Shown: positions 30,820 to 40,775, numbered from the stretch's first letter. The stretch: DNA of 64,000 bases from an uncultured Anaerolineae bacterium (GCA_903875215.1 CAIQVH010000031.1:62001-126000), one strand, 5' to 3'. Numbers and translations are program-made. The notes: generated from the letters alone by a model not told the origin.

Positions 30820-33735
30820 TTACATCACCTTTCTGACTTCCAGCAGCCCGGCCCGTTCTTTGTTGGCTTTTTCGATGGCATCTGCCGAGCCAAGGACCAC
30901 CACCTCGCCGGATGCGTTCAGCCGTTCCAGAACGCGGGCGAACTCTTTGAAGTCTTGAACCGATGTCCCGAGCACCTCATCGCGGATTTGCTGTCGCTTT
31001 TCGTCGGTGGTATTCGTTAGGTGACGCACCATGCTTGTCCAGCCTTTGGCGTCGGGAAGCAAATAGGCGTCCAGGTCGCCGATGGTGCCGAGGATGGACT
31101 TGGTCAGTTCAGAGTCGCTCAAGTCGAGGTCGCGCAGGAACTTGACGGTGTTGTCGTAATTTTCCAGCGTGGGCAGGATGTTCGGGTCGCGGTAGCTCAA
31201 AAAGGTGTAGGTTCCCGAGGTCGAATCGAAGCTGCTGAAGCCGCCATATGCTCCGCCCTGTACGCGAACTTTTTCCCACAGCCAGGTGGTGCCGAGATAA
31301 TTGTTGATGACGTTTAGCGAGCCATCTGGTTCGTAGCCCAACGCGTAGAGGTTTGCGCCCTTCCCAACATAGTTGACCTGGGCGGGGATGGTCAGGCCTT
31401 CGTTGGGCCGGGCAGTGGATTGCATGTTGAACACCGTTTTGCGGCGCGTGTTGTGCGGGGCGGAGGTTGGCTCTGCGGCGGGCAGGGCCGCGAGAAAGGT
31501 GGTAAGTTGCGGCTGGAAAATGGCCCAGGCAGCCGGGTCGAGCGTCACGTTGATGATCAGACCGTTGCGGTTGATCAGCAGCCGGCGCACCGTCTCCAGG
31601 TTTTCCAGCACGGAAGGCCAATCGGTCTCGATCTGTTCGGCCAGCCGCCGGACAAAGAAGAGATTTTCCAGGCCGTCAATCTGCTCGGCGGCCCAGTCGG
31701 CTTCGTTAAAGCGCGCCCGCAGACGGCTGTTAACTACGCGGTGCCCGCCAGGGATCAGCCCGGCTTCGCTGCGCGCCTTGTCCTCGAGCACAATTTGTTT
31801 GAAGCGCTCGCGATTGTCGAGCCGGGCGGTTAACAGGACATCTTGAAGGATGGCAAGCAGTTCGCCTGCCTGACCGGTGACGGCCTTGCTGCGCAGGAAA
31901 AAGTACAGCGCCGAGTCGGTTGTCTCGCGGATGGTGGAGGTCAACACCGAGGAGTGGATGCCGCCGGTGCTTTTTCCGATGCGCTGCGTCAGTGTGACGA
32001 AATCCTGCGAGGTGGTACCCATTTGCAGCAGGGCCCGGCCAAACAGCCCGATGTAGGGCAGGAGATCGGCCGGCAGGCTGTGCAGGTCAAATCCCAGGTC
32101 TAGGTAGACGATGTTATTGGTCACCAGCGGGTGGTACAGGCAGGTCGCGCCGTGCATTTTGACGAATTCAAGCGGGATGGTGCGCGCTTTGGGGTCAATG
32201 TCGGCCAGTGTCAGGGTAGGGATGCTGGCGAGTGCTGCGGGGTTGTCGGGGGTATCCTGGTGATGTTTCAGGTCGGCGGCTGCCCGGGCCAGGGCCTGAA
32301 TATCTGCGGGAGTCATGACAGTGCGGGCCGAGTCTAATTGGGCGCGTTCGGCGGCTTCGCGGCGCTGGCCTTCTTCCGGGTCGGGAATCAGGTGCACGGT
32401 GACGCGGTGGGGATTCTCAAGCAAATGCTCCTGAATCAGTTTTTCGAAAAATCCGGCAGGCCGGGCTTTGATGGTTTGCAGCGGGCTTTCAAAAGCCAGC
32501 GCGGCAAATGGATCGCCATCATGCAGCCAGGATCCGAGCGCACCCAGCATCAGCGCCAGTCCGCGCGGGAAGCGCCCGGTGTTTTGTTCGCGCAGGTGAA
32601 ATTCGATGGTGTTGAGCGAGGCGGCGATGGTTTCCGGGTCGAGGCCGTTTTTCAACAGCCCGGCCAATGTCTCGTCAATTAATTTCTCCACCTCGGCCAG
32701 GTTTTCTTGCAGCACTCCTTTCATCCCGGCCTGAAAGAACCCCTGCCGCAGGCCATCCTGGTAGCCGCCAAGGATATCTTCCCCCAGGCCGCTATCCAAC
32801 AGGGCCTTTTTTAGCGGCGAAGCCGGGGTGGCGAGCAGGATGTGAGAAAGGATTGAAAGCGCCAGCGTGGTTTCGACATCGGTGCTTTCGGGCATCAGCC
32901 AGTTGATTGTCAGATACGACCGGGCATCGGGCGTTTCGCCGGAATCGTAAACATGCACCTCCCGGCGAGGCTGACCCCAGCGCGGCTGGAGCGGAATCTC
33001 GGACTGGATATTTTTCCGGTCGAATGCGCTCAACCATTCGTCGAGCAGGCGCAGACGCTCTGCTTCCGGGTCATCCCCGTAAAAATAAATGTAACTATTC
33101 GAGGGGTGGTAATACGTCTCGTGGAATTGCTTGAACTCGGCGTATGTCAACGCCGGGATGATAGCGGGATCGCCGCCGGAGTTCAGGCGGTAGGGTGTAT
33201 CGGGGTAAAGCGCCTGCTGCGAAACTTCTTCCAGCAGGTCATCGGGCGAGGAGAGCGCACCTTTCATCTCGTTGAAGACCACTCCCTTGTAGGTCAGCGG
33301 CGCTTCGGGCGATTCCATCTCGTAATGCCAGCCTTCCTGCATCAGTGTGCGCTCAGGAATCAGCGGGTAAAAAACTGCATCCAGGTAGACATCTACCAGG
33401 TTGTAGAAATCCTTCAAATTGGTGCTGGCGACCGGGTAGGTGGTTTTATCCGGGTAGGTCATGGCGTTCAAAAAGGTGTTCAGCGAGCTTTTGGAAAGTT
33501 CGATGAACGGCTCTTTGACCGGGTATTTGCGCGAACCGCACAGCACCGAATGTTCCATGATGTGGGCAATGCCATTGGAAGTCTGCGGAGGTGTGCGAAA
33601 GGTGATGCCGAAGGCCTTGTTTTCGTCGCTGTTATTCACGGATAAAAAGCGCGCGCCGGTTTGGTCATGGGTGAACAGCCTGACGATAGAATTTATTTCG
33701 GGGATGGTGCGTTCTTGTAAGAGAGTGAAGGACAT
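30820..33735 (-). CDS. M16C-type zinc metallopeptidase (presequence-protease-like)
   Basis: About 971 residues, starting at the ATG at 33735 (GGAG 7 bases upstream; an earlier GTG adds 12 residues). The inverted zinc motif H-x-x-E-H is read in GIAHIMEHSVLCGS (about residues 56-69), with the distal Glu in the GVVFNEMKGALSSPDD block. The four-domain layout and length fit PreP/M16C, which degrades peptides up to about 70 residues inside a closed chamber. No signal peptide is seen, so it should act in the cytoplasm on peptides. The upstream side carries a palindrome that overlaps its promoter. Confidence 0.9.
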   Translation of the reverse strand: MSFTLLQERTIPEINSIVRLFTHDQTGARFLSVNNSDENKAFGITFRTPPQTSNGIAHIMEHSVLCGSRKYPVKEPFIELSKSSLNTFLNAMTYPDKTTYPVASTNLKDFYNLVDVYLDAVFYPLIPERTLMQEGWHYEMESPEAPLTYKGVVFNEMKGALSSPDDLLEEVSQQALYPDTPYRLNSGGDPAIIPALTYAEFKQFHETYYHPSNSYIYFYGDDPEAERLRLLDEWLSAFDRKNIQSEIPLQPRWGQPRREVHVYDSGETPDARSYLTINWLMPESTDVETTLALSILSHILLATPASPLKKALLDSGLGEDILGGYQDGLRQGFFQAGMKGVLQENLAEVEKLIDETLAGLLKNGLDPETIAASLNTIEFHLREQNTGRFPRGLALMLGALGSWLHDGDPFAALAFESPLQTIKARPAGFFEKLIQEHLLENPHRVTVHLIPDPEEGQRREAAERAQLDSARTVMTPADIQALARAAADLKHHQDTPDNPAALASIPTLTLADIDPKARTIPLEFVKMHGATCLYHPLVTNNIVYLDLGFDLHSLPADLLPYIGLFGRALLQMGTTSQDFVTLTQRIGKSTGGIHSSVLTSTIRETTDSALYFFLRSKAVTGQAGELLAILQDVLLTARLDNRERFKQIVLEDKARSEAGLIPGGHRVVNSRLRARFNEADWAAEQIDGLENLFFVRRLAEQIETDWPSVLENLETVRRLLINRNGLIINVTLDPAAWAIFQPQLTTFLAALPAAEPTSAPHNTRRKTVFNMQSTARPNEGLTIPAQVNYVGKGANLYALGYEPDGSLNVINNYLGTTWLWEKVRVQGGAYGGFSSFDSTSGTYTFLSYRDPNILPTLENYDNTVKFLRDLDLSDSELTKSILGTIGDLDAYLLPDAKGWTSMVRHLTNTTDEKRQQIRDEVLGTSVQDFKEFARVLERLNASGEVVVLGSADAIEKANKERAGLLEVRKVM

Positions 33736-33788
33736 GGACGGGCTCCGAGAATCAGTTTTGGGGTAGACCACACCTGGTCGCAGGCAGG

Positions 33789-33813
33789 AATTGTACCGAA
33801 GTATAGTACAATT
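33789..33813. promoter_or_regulatory. AATTGTAC-N9-GTACAATT dyad in a divergent promoter region
   Basis: A perfect 8-bp inverted repeat with a 9-base spacer lies between the divergent M16C and glycosyltransferase genes. A minus-strand promoter, TTGATT (33829-33824) with TATACT (33805-33800) 18 bases on, has its -10 box inside the dyad, so a dimeric repressor could shut it. TATAGT at 33802-33807 could be the rightward -10. Confidence 0.5.
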
Positions 33814-33819
33814 TTCGCC

Positions 33820-35289
33820 ATGAAATCAAGAAAAATGCTCTTCCTGGCTGGCTGCGTTGTTTTTGGCCTGCTTCCATTGTTTCTTAATGCATATCGTTAC
33901 GATCTTCCCGTGGGTTATGCGGGCATGTTCGCCAGCTTTGGCGAACAACTGGCGGCAGAAAATTTCCGCCTGCCGCTGGAAGCCCTGGGGGGCGTTCCGT
34001 ACGTATATCCGCCGCTGGGTTTTTACCTGCATGCCGCCTTTTTCAAGCTTGGAATTTCCACCTGGTTCTACATGCGCTGGGTGGTGCCCTTTTTCAGCGT
34101 AGCCGCCCTGGTTGTTTTTGCACTCGTCTATGAGCGTCTTTTCCAGTCAAAAGTTTGGGCGGCGCTGGCAGCGGTGTTGCTCGCAGCAGCGCCATACCTG
34201 GTGGAGAGCAATGCCTGGGCTGCGGGAACTGTGCGCGGGCTGGCATTTCTCACCTTTTCCCTGGCTTTTTTCATCGTTCTGAAACTAGAAACCACGTCGA
34301 ATTGGATGTGGGCGGCGCTGGCGGGCTTTTTAAGCGGCCTGACCATTTTAAGCCACCTGGGCTATGCTTTTTTTCTCAGCCTGTGGATGGGCATCTGGTT
34401 CCTGTTTCATCTCAAACTCTGGAAGCAAGCCCTGGTCGTTGGCCTGGTGGCCTTGGCGACGGTTGCTCCGTGGCTGGGAGTGGTGCTGGCGCGCTACCCT
34501 GCCAGCATATTTTTGAACGCCATGCAAGCCCACGGCACGACGAGTATTGTCACCGCAGTGCAAGACCCATCCCAATTTGCGGGGCTGGTTTTTTTGGGGC
34601 TGAGTAAATTATTCGAAATTCCGCTGCTTGGGTGGCTGTCCCTGTTTGGCGCCGGGGTTCAGTTGGCGCGCAGGCGCTATGAAGTTCCCGTCATGCTGGC
34701 CATCACCCTGCTATTTAGCCTGGAAAGTCGCCGGTTTGTGATCGTTTTGGGAATTTTTCTGACGATTGGCTTGTTTCAGGCGGTTACAGCTGCCCTGGCG
34801 CAGAAGAAAATCCTGTTCGCTGTGGGAATAACTCTTTCCATCCTGATCATTCTGGTCATCTACGTCGCCGAGCTTGAGCGTGTGGTGATGATGAAGCCAT
34901 CGTTGACCCGCAACCTGATTGCCGCCGGGGAGTTTTTACGAGACAACTCAGACCCATCCGCTGAGTATGTCATGGTGGCAGATTACGGCGAAACGGAATG
35001 GTTCCCCTTCCTTTCTCAGCGGGTTCCAGCCTTTGCGCACTGGGCCAGGGAATGGCAGGGTGATTTGGAAGGCCAGGGTATGTTGTCGTGGGATGCCAAC
35101 GTCTGCGCGGCACTCGCTGATCTTGATTGTTTGGATCAGGTTATTCTGCGCTCGAAAACCGATCCGGATTATCTGGTGGTGATGAAAACTGAGTATCGGG
35201 AGCTTGTCGAGGTAATATCAGTTTCCCCAGAATGGCGGCGGGTGTACAACAATCCTGAATTCCAGGTTTACAAAAGCCGGAAGCGTTAG
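33820..35289 (+). CDS. Polytopic membrane glycosyltransferase-like protein
   Basis: 489 residues with about ten membrane helices, the first at residues 6-22. Layout and the acidic first loop (YDLPVGYAGMFASFGEQLAAEN, PPLGFYLHAAFFKLG) resemble GT-C-fold PMT/ArnT-like lipid-dependent transferases, but the GT39 double-acidic pair is not certain. A soluble C-terminal domain (about 365-489) faces outside. It could add sugars from a polyprenyl carrier to lipids or proteins, or belong to a family of undefined function. It converges with the next membrane transferase gene, leaving only 5 bases between stops. Confidence 0.6.
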   Translation: MKSRKMLFLAGCVVFGLLPLFLNAYRYDLPVGYAGMFASFGEQLAAENFRLPLEALGGVPYVYPPLGFYLHAAFFKLGISTWFYMRWVVPFFSVAALVVFALVYERLFQSKVWAALAAVLLAAAPYLVESNAWAAGTVRGLAFLTFSLAFFIVLKLETTSNWMWAALAGFLSGLTILSHLGYAFFLSLWMGIWFLFHLKLWKQALVVGLVALATVAPWLGVVLARYPASIFLNAMQAHGTTSIVTAVQDPSQFAGLVFLGLSKLFEIPLLGWLSLFGAGVQLARRRYEVPVMLAITLLFSLESRRFVIVLGIFLTIGLFQAVTAALAQKKILFAVGITLSILIILVIYVAELERVVMMKPSLTRNLIAAGEFLRDNSDPSAEYVMVADYGETEWFPFLSQRVPAFAHWAREWQGDLEGQGMLSWDANVCAALADLDCLDQVILRSKTDPDYLVVMKTEYRELVEVISVSPEWRRVYNNPEFQVYKSRKR

Positions 35290-35294
35290 GCGCG

Positions 35295-36962
35295 TTATTT
35301 TTCAGGGCGGAGATAAAACCATTTGGCCCGAATCACGCCCCACGAGTTGGGGATGGTTTTTGCTCCCACGGAGGCCAGGTACTCTGGAAGGTTGGATCCG
35401 TTGCCGGGCCAGACCACCACATCCCAGTCTATTTGATCGATGGTTGGGATCGGGTAGGGGGTATTGAGCCGGGTATCATAAGCAAAATCGTAAAGCGCAT
35501 ATTGATTGGGGCACAAACCTGCCAGCTCCTGGTCGAAAGCGCGGATCCAGTTGTTGGCCATCAGCAGGCCGGCGCATTTAAGCGGCGTACCCCAGGCATA
35601 GACAAAAGACAGGCTTTTTTCATCCACATTACGCTGCTTTGCCAGGATGGTGATGACCTGCGAACGGGCGAGGGCGGCTTCCTGTTCCTCGTGGTTGTGT
35701 TTGCGTTGGGTCACCATTTCCTGCCCCATGAATACCAGGGTGCTGATCAGTAATCCGGTGTAGAGCAGGCGTTTGGGCCAGCGCAGCCGCCACCCGGCTT
35801 GTTCTGTTAACTGGATGGCGAGAAAAAGCAAAATGGGGAGCAGTGCTGCCAGTGATAGCACGTAGCGCAGGCGGTAGAACATCTTGCTCAGGATCACGAT
35901 CAGCAGGAGCATTTGCACGATCAGCCCGGTCAGCAGGGCTGTGTTTGGGGTGGAAAGCGGGCGCTGGTTTTTGGTTGCCACCCACAGTGCTCCGGCCATG
36001 AGCAACAGGCTGAGAGCCAGGGCTGTCATCAGGAGAGGAGCGTATTGTGCCCAAAAGGCCAGGCTGCGCGGAAGCAGGTCTAGGCTGTAGATCCCGGGTT
36101 CGCCGGCACCATAAAGCCCCTGGTGGTCCACCAGTCGTTTAATCCAGGCAATGAAGTTGGGCAGGGCTTTGTAGGCTGGCAGGAGCAACAGCAGGATTCC
36201 CAATATCCCAGCGAATGAGAAAATCAGGCTGTCCTGGGTGGCCAGGCGTGGGGATTTGCTTGAGCACAGGCGCAGCATGAAGACGGTGAAAGCGCCTCCG
36301 GCCAGCCAGGCCAGCAGGTAAAGCTGGGTCATGCTCAGTGCTCCGGCAGTGAATCCGAGCAGGAACAGTTTTTTGGGCTGGATGGGCTGTTGGGCTTCGT
36401 GAACCAACCAGAGCAGCCAGAGGGTGCCAAAAATGAAATTGAAGGAGTTGTGCGACCAGTAAGTCAGCGAGCTGAAACCCTGCGGGTGGATGCCGAAGAA
36501 CATCAGGCTGAGCGCAGCGCCAGCCAGGATCTGGTCCTCTTTGAGGGTGGCTGTGACGGTGCGGAAAAACCAAAAAACTGTCAGCAAATTCATGGCCAAT
36601 AAAACGAGATTCGCCATGACAAAAAAGGTTTCCGGTTCGGCGATGTAATACGAGATTAATCTCTCCGGGCTGCCAAAGAGTGGATAGGTCAACCCGAGCA
36701 GGAGGGAGCCGAGCAGGCTGACGGGTGTTCCGGGGTGGTCTACATACAGGTAGGGCTTGCCGGCGAAAAGGGCGAGTGAATCGAGAAAGTATTGGGCAGC
36801 CGGGTCGGCGGTGAACCAAAAGGCGGGGTTAAAAAACCAAAAGCCCCAGAAACTTAACAGGGGCAGGGCGGGCAGGATGGCCCAGCGATTGGATTTAATC
36901 CAGATATTGAGATCAGCCGGGAAGATTTTCAAGGCAGCGGCTGGCCAGGGTGGCGGCGACAT
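35295..36962 (-). CDS. Polytopic membrane glycosyltransferase-like protein
   Basis: About 555 residues with about eleven membrane helices. The first helix (RWAILPALPLLSFWGFWFF) is followed by a loop with DPAAQYFLDSLALFAGKPYLYVDHPGTP, the acidic-loop style of GT-C (PMT_2, GT39/GT83) transferases that use polyprenyl-phosphate sugars. The start is uncertain. The open frame extends to 37181, but the part before about 36962 is antisense-like coding of the FAD subunit gene in another frame. An ATG at 36962 or a TTG at 36932 is possible, both inside the end of that gene, which implies coupling to it. Confidence 0.65.
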   Translation of the reverse strand: MSPPPWPAAALKIFPADLNIWIKSNRWAILPALPLLSFWGFWFFNPAFWFTADPAAQYFLDSLALFAGKPYLYVDHPGTPVSLLGSLLLGLTYPLFGSPERLISYYIAEPETFFVMANLVLLAMNLLTVFWFFRTVTATLKEDQILAGAALSLMFFGIHPQGFSSLTYWSHNSFNFIFGTLWLLWLVHEAQQPIQPKKLFLLGFTAGALSMTQLYLLAWLAGGAFTVFMLRLCSSKSPRLATQDSLIFSFAGILGILLLLLPAYKALPNFIAWIKRLVDHQGLYGAGEPGIYSLDLLPRSLAFWAQYAPLLMTALALSLLLMAGALWVATKNQRPLSTPNTALLTGLIVQMLLLIVILSKMFYRLRYVLSLAALLPILLFLAIQLTEQAGWRLRWPKRLLYTGLLISTLVFMGQEMVTQRKHNHEEQEAALARSQVITILAKQRNVDEKSLSFVYAWGTPLKCAGLLMANNWIRAFDQELAGLCPNQYALYDFAYDTRLNTPYPIPTIDQIDWDVVVWPGNGSNLPEYLASVGAKTIPNSWGVIRAKWFYLRPEK

Positions 36963-37662
36963 CCATGCGGTAGGCTGCGGAGGCCCATTCGTCGTTGGCT
37001 TCGTGGAAGGCGTTGCGGGCAGCGGCTGCAACGCCACCAGGCTCGGTGCCGTCCATGGCGAGCAAGGGGGTGGTGCCGGTGCCGCCGAGCGCCAGACGGG
37101 TGCGGCCGCTGTTCCATTGGGCCAGGGCGGCGCAGACGATTGGCAGGTCGGCGGGAGTGCGGGCGACCTGTTCGTAAGCAAATTTGACCTGTAACGGCAG
37201 GCTGATCAGCGTAATCAGGCCGTGCGGACGCAGGGCCAGGTATTCGCCCAGGCCGAGGTTGCTGGCGGTTTCGCCATTTTCGAGGGTCAGTTTTGCGTCA
37301 AGGGCGAGCAGGGCGGTGAGGAAGGGGGAGCGGCCGTCGCGTCCGACGATGGTTCCGGCGACGGTGGCGCTGTTGCGGATGTTCAGGCTGGCTTCCTGCC
37401 GGATGGCCTGTTGCAGGGCTGACGGGATGTCGGGGCAGGTGCGCAGTTGTTCCAGCGTGACGGTGGCTCCAATTTCAAGGAGGCTGTTTCGTGTCTGGAT
37501 TTTTCCCAGTCCTAGCGCTTGCAGGTCGACGACGGAAAAATCCCGGTTTTTGAAGGCCGGGGTGTTGATCAGGGTACCTCCGCCAAGGGCCAGAGTATCG
37601 GGTCTGGTCAGTAGCGCCAGGGCTTCGGGAAGGGTGGTGGGACGATGGTAAGTGGTGATCAT
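36913..37662 (-). CDS. FAD-binding subunit of a xanthine dehydrogenase-type molybdenum hydroxylase
   Basis: 249 residues from the ATG at 37662 (GGAG 6 bases before it). The CoxM/XdhB FAD-PCMH fold reads YHRPTTLPEALALLTRPDTLALGGGTLINTP near residues 4-36, then the second FAD loop LNIRNSATVAGTIVGRDGRSPF (about 93-114). It takes electrons from the iron-sulfur subunit and passes them to NAD or another acceptor. It lacks a C-terminal CO_deh_flav_C region of full length, so it is slightly short. The likely partner is the XdhD-like protein at 24927, which has no FAD domain, though the two genes are 9 kb apart. Confidence 0.88.
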   Translation of the reverse strand: MITTYHRPTTLPEALALLTRPDTLALGGGTLINTPAFKNRDFSVVDLQALGLGKIQTRNSLLEIGATVTLEQLRTCPDIPSALQQAIRQEASLNIRNSATVAGTIVGRDGRSPFLTALLALDAKLTLENGETASNLGLGEYLALRPHGLITLISLPLQVKFAYEQVARTPADLPIVCAALAQWNSGRTRLALGGTGTTPLLAMDGTEPGGVAAAARNAFHEANDEWASAAYRMDVAATLASRCLENLPG

Positions 37663-37700
37663 GGTTTGCTCCATGGGATACGTGGTTTTTGATTTTACTG

Positions 37701-37729
37701 ATTATAACGGCGGAATGGGGAGTTGATAA
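37701..37729 (-). promoter_or_regulatory. Promoter of the FAD subunit gene
   Basis: Minus-strand TTATCA (37729-37724), 17 bases, TATAAT (37706-37701). The start near 37694 gives a leader of about 30 bases. Confidence 0.65.
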
Positions 37730-37749
37730 AGAATTGGACAGGATTTTGC

Positions 37750-37755
37750 TATAAT
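37750..37755 (+). promoter_or_regulatory. -10 box of the pgm promoter
   Basis: A perfect TATAAT lies 30 bases before the pgm ATG. No convincing -35 lies at 17 bases; TTGATA at 37723 is 21 bases away. Confidence 0.45.
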
Positions 37756-37785
37756 CACCCAATCTATTTTATTGTCGGAGGCCAT

Positions 37786-39429
37786 ATGACTCATCCACTG
37801 GCTGGATTGCCCGCGCCGGGAGAGATTTTGTGCAACGTCCCCAGGCTGGTTTCTGCATATTATACGTCCTTGCCCGATCCGGAGAATCCGGCCCAGCAGG
37901 TGGCTTTTGGCACTTCGGGGCATCGCGGAACTTCTCTGGCTGCTGGTTTTACTGAGACGCACATCCTGGCGGTCTGCCAGGCGCTGGTGGAGTTTCGACA
38001 GCAGCAGGGCATCACCGGGCCGATGTTCATTGGCAAGGATACCCATGCGCTGTCGGAACCGGCGGAGGCGACTGCTATTGAGGTGTTTGCGGCGTACGGG
38101 CTGGATATTCGGATTGCGACGGGATATACGCCCACCCCGGTGATTTCGCATGCCATTTTGAGTTATAACCGCGGCCGGTCAATCGGGCTGGCGGATGGAG
38201 TGGTCATCACTCCTTCGCATAACCCACCAGAAGATGGCGGCTTTAAATATAATCCACCGAATGGCGGCCCGGCTGGACCTGAAATAACCGGTGTGATCCA
38301 GGCGCGCGCGAATGAGATCGTGCGCACAGGGTTGAAGGAAGTTCGGCGGATTCCACTGCGCAAGGCCTTGGCGTTGGAAACGACCCGGCAGTATGATTTC
38401 CGCCTGCCTTATGTGCGTGACCTGAAAAACGTGTTGGCGTTGGAGACGGTGGCGCAGTCGGGTATTCGGCTGGGAGTAGACCCGTTGGGCGGGGCGGCAG
38501 TGGAATATTGGGATCTGATTGCCGAAATGTATGGATTAAATCTGACGGTGGTCAACCGCGTGGTTGACCCGGCTTTTTCGTTTATGAGCGTCGATCATGA
38601 CGGCAAAATTCGTATGGATTGTTCTTCGCCGTTTGCGATGGCCGGGTTGATCCGCTTGAAGGATAATTTTGAGATTGCGTTTGCCAATGACCCGGATGTG
38701 GATCGGCATGGAATTGTGACGCCTTCTGTGGGGCTGATGAATCCGAATCATTATCTTTCGGTGGCGATCTGGTATTTGTTCCAGAATCGCCCCGGCTGGG
38801 GGACCGATGCCCGGGTGGGGAAAACGCTCGTATCCAGCTCAATGATTGATCGGGTGGCGCAGGCCCTCGGGCGGGGGCTGGCCGAAGTGCCGGTTGGTTT
38901 TAAATGGTTTGTGGAAGGCTTGCAGGATGGATCTTTTGGGTTTGGCGGCGAGGAAAGTGCCGGGGCGTCTTTTCTGCGCCGTGATGGCACCGCCTGGACG
39001 ACCGATAAGGATGGGATTATTCTCGGCTTGCTGGCGGCGGAAATCACTGCGCAGACCGGGCGCGACCCAGGCTTGCATTATCAGGAACTGACTCGCCGTT
39101 TTGGTTCGCCGGTGTACAAGCGTATTGACGCGCGCGCCAATTCTGCCCAGAAAAATGTGTTGAAAAATCTTGCCCCCGAAGCCGTGCAGGCTGACAGCCT
39201 GGCGGGTGACCCAATTACCGCCCGCCTGACGCGCGCTCCTGGCAACCAGGCAGCCATCGGCGGTCTGAAGGTCACCACGCAGAACGGCTGGTTTGCGGCG
39301 CGGCCTTCTGGCACCGAAGAGATTTACAAAATTTACGCCGAAAGTTTTGTGAGTGAGGCCCACCTGAATCAGTTGATTACCGAGGCGCAGGAGATTGTCG
39401 GGGCGGCCTTTACAGCCGCCGGCGCCTGA
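37786..39429 (+). CDS. pgm: Phosphoglucomutase (alpha-D-glucose 1,6-bisphosphate-dependent)
   Basis: 547 residues from the ATG at 37786, which has GGAGG 7 bases upstream. Interconverts glucose-1-phosphate and glucose-6-phosphate, linking glycolysis with glycogen and cell-envelope sugar synthesis. The catalytic serine lies in [21 protein letters not shown] (about 142-162), magnesium ligands in [14 protein letters not shown], and the sugar-binding EESAGASF motif follows FKWFVEGL. The phosphate-binding loop [17 protein letters not shown] closes the protein. This is the 547-residue bacterial Pgm form rather than a phosphomannomutase. Confidence 0.95.
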   Translation: MTHPLAGLPAPGEILCNVPRLVSAYYTSLPDPENPAQQVAFGTSGHRGTSLAAGFTETHILAVCQALVEFRQQQGITGPMFIGKDTHALSEPAEATAIEVFAAYGLDIRIATGYTPTPVISHAILSYNRGRSIGLADGVVITPSHNPPEDGGFKYNPPNGGPAGPEITGVIQARANEIVRTGLKEVRRIPLRKALALETTRQYDFRLPYVRDLKNVLALETVAQSGIRLGVDPLGGAAVEYWDLIAEMYGLNLTVVNRVVDPAFSFMSVDHDGKIRMDCSSPFAMAGLIRLKDNFEIAFANDPDVDRHGIVTPSVGLMNPNHYLSVAIWYLFQNRPGWGTDARVGKTLVSSSMIDRVAQALGRGLAEVPVGFKWFVEGLQDGSFGFGGEESAGASFLRRDGTAWTTDKDGIILGLLAAEITAQTGRDPGLHYQELTRRFGSPVYKRIDARANSAQKNVLKNLAPEAVQADSLAGDPITARLTRAPGNQAAIGGLKVTTQNGWFAARPSGTEEIYKIYAESFVSEAHLNQLITEAQEIVGAAFTAAGA

Positions 39430-39437
39430 GGCATTGT

Positions 39438-39935
39438 TCAATCGGGATAGACTTTCCAACCGATTTCTTCCAGGTTGGCATTGTTGAACGTCTCATCCGG
39501 AATATTGACGAGCAAGGTATTGGCCTCGGCCAGCAATTCACCGTTGGCGACATCATAAATCCCGGCCCAGCCTTCGGCGGTGCGCGCCTTGGACTTCCCT
39601 GCCCGCCCGACGATGCGCAGAGGTTTTCCGGTGGGCACGTTTTTCCGGTATTTCACTTCCAGTTTGGCGGTGAACATAAAGCGCGGGCTGTCTGCCGGGC
39701 CCATGTGCGCGCGGCCGCTGATCTCATCCAGGATGGTGGCGACAATTCCGCCATGCAGTACGCCCGGGTAGCCCTGAAAATGCTCCGGTGCGGTGTAGGT
39801 GGTCTCGATCACGCCGGGTTCGCGGGTGTAGATGCGCAATTTCAGCCCGACCGGATTTTCCAATCCGCAGATGAAGCACATTTTCGAGTTGGGTTGCAAA
39901 TCCCCGCTGGGAGCTTGCGAAAAATTGTCAGTCAT
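39438..39935 (-). CDS. PaaI-like hotdog-fold thioesterase
   Basis: 165 residues. The 4HBT/PaaI hotdog core runs from about residue 50: HFQGYPGVLHGGIVATILDEISGRA carries the HGG turn and the catalytic Asp/Glu helix, and KLEVKYRKNVPTGKPLRIVGRAG is the beta-sheet signature. An N-terminal CFICGLENPVGL (about 20-31), with two Cys, is typical of one subfamily. The substrate is probably an aromatic or fatty acyl-CoA. It converges with pgm, 8 bases apart. Confidence 0.88.
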   Translation of the reverse strand: MTDNFSQAPSGDLQPNSKMCFICGLENPVGLKLRIYTREPGVIETTYTAPEHFQGYPGVLHGGIVATILDEISGRAHMGPADSPRFMFTAKLEVKYRKNVPTGKPLRIVGRAGKSKARTAEGWAGIYDVANGELLAEANTLLVNIPDETFNNANLEEIGWKVYPD

Positions 39936-40011
39936 GTGCTGGGTGCCTTTCGCGTGAAAACAAAGTGGAATGGTTTCTGATTATATCCAATCGCCGGATG
40001 GAATTGGAGAC

Positions 40012-40051
40012 AAAAAAGCGGAACCTCCCAGCCAGGGGGTTCCGCTTTTTT
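40012..40051 (-). terminator. Terminator of the oxidase-like cluster
   Basis: AAAAAAGCGGAACC (40012-40025) pairs with GGTTCCGCTTTTTT (40038-40051), a 14-bp perfect stem with A/T tracts on both sides. It lies just downstream of the last gene (40065) of the minus-strand cluster. Confidence 0.9.
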
Positions 40052-40064
40052 ACCGGGAACTGGC

Positions 40065-40760
40065 CTATTTTTTCGGGCTCAGGCTGGCTTGCGCTGCCGG
40101 GAATTTGTCCACGGCTGAAGCAGCCAGCGCCAACAACCCGCCAATGATGAGCAGAAGCCCCAGCGGCACCAGCGAACGATCAAACGCGTCAGCCCAGTTG
40201 ATGCCGAGCGCCCAGGTATGTGACGGCCCGGCCAGCGACGGAATGGCCAGACAAATGCTGCCAAAGACAATCGCGGCTGCGCCGCCTGCCGTCCTGGCGC
40301 TGGTTTTTCCCTGCGTAAAATCGACGCCTGACCAGATGCCGGGGATGCGGAAGATCAGAAAAACGATCAAGGTGACGACGGCGGTGTAGGTGACCATGTC
40401 GACCGGCATGGAGGCGCCGCGCAGGGCGCGCGAGACGAAAATGTGAATCACACCGACGACCACTCCGGCCACCAGCGAGATGAGCGTGTCGCGGTAGGAA
40501 GTGGGCGCGGCCTTGATTAACAGGATAACGGCGCGGATCATCAGCACGCCGATGGCGATGGTGACGAGCATGAAAATGGTGTACAGCCAGCCCCAGCCGA
40601 GCAGCTTGGCCATCGATTCAGATTCGGCGGCGTATTTTTCGGTGAACAGGGCCGCGCAGACGGTGCCGATTCCGCCCATCAAGGTGAAGGCGGCGGTGAG
40701 CGACATCAGGACGATGCCGGTGACGCGTAGAAATTTGGCAAAACCACTGTTGTGTTGCAT
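40065..40760 (-). CDS. Membrane protein of unknown function (last gene of the oxidase-like cluster)
   Basis: 231 residues with about six membrane segments (roughly 12-35, 55-80, 92-108, 120-138, 160-180, 195-215). No cofactor motif (CxxC, HxH or conserved His pairs) is seen. I cannot place it in a family. Its position suggests an assembly or subunit role for the heme protein encoded at 43324, but this is inference from a five-gene run on one strand with gaps of 1, 62, 23 and 73 bases. Confidence 0.6.
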   Translation of the reverse strand: MQHNSGFAKFLRVTGIVLMSLTAAFTLMGGIGTVCAALFTEKYAAESESMAKLLGWGWLYTIFMLVTIAIGVLMIRAVILLIKAAPTSYRDTLISLVAGVVVGVIHIFVSRALRGASMPVDMVTYTAVVTLIVFLIFRIPGIWSGVDFTQGKTSARTAGGAAAIVFGSICLAIPSLAGPSHTWALGINWADAFDRSLVPLGLLLIIGGLLALAASAVDKFPAAQASLSPKK

Positions 40761-40775
40761 GTTTTCCTCCGAAAG

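Noticed and set aside
36963-37181. N-terminal extension of the 35295 glycosyltransferase
   Set aside because: Those codons overlap the well-supported FAD subunit gene in another frame and are Pro/Ala/Ser-rich, unlike any transferase N-terminus.
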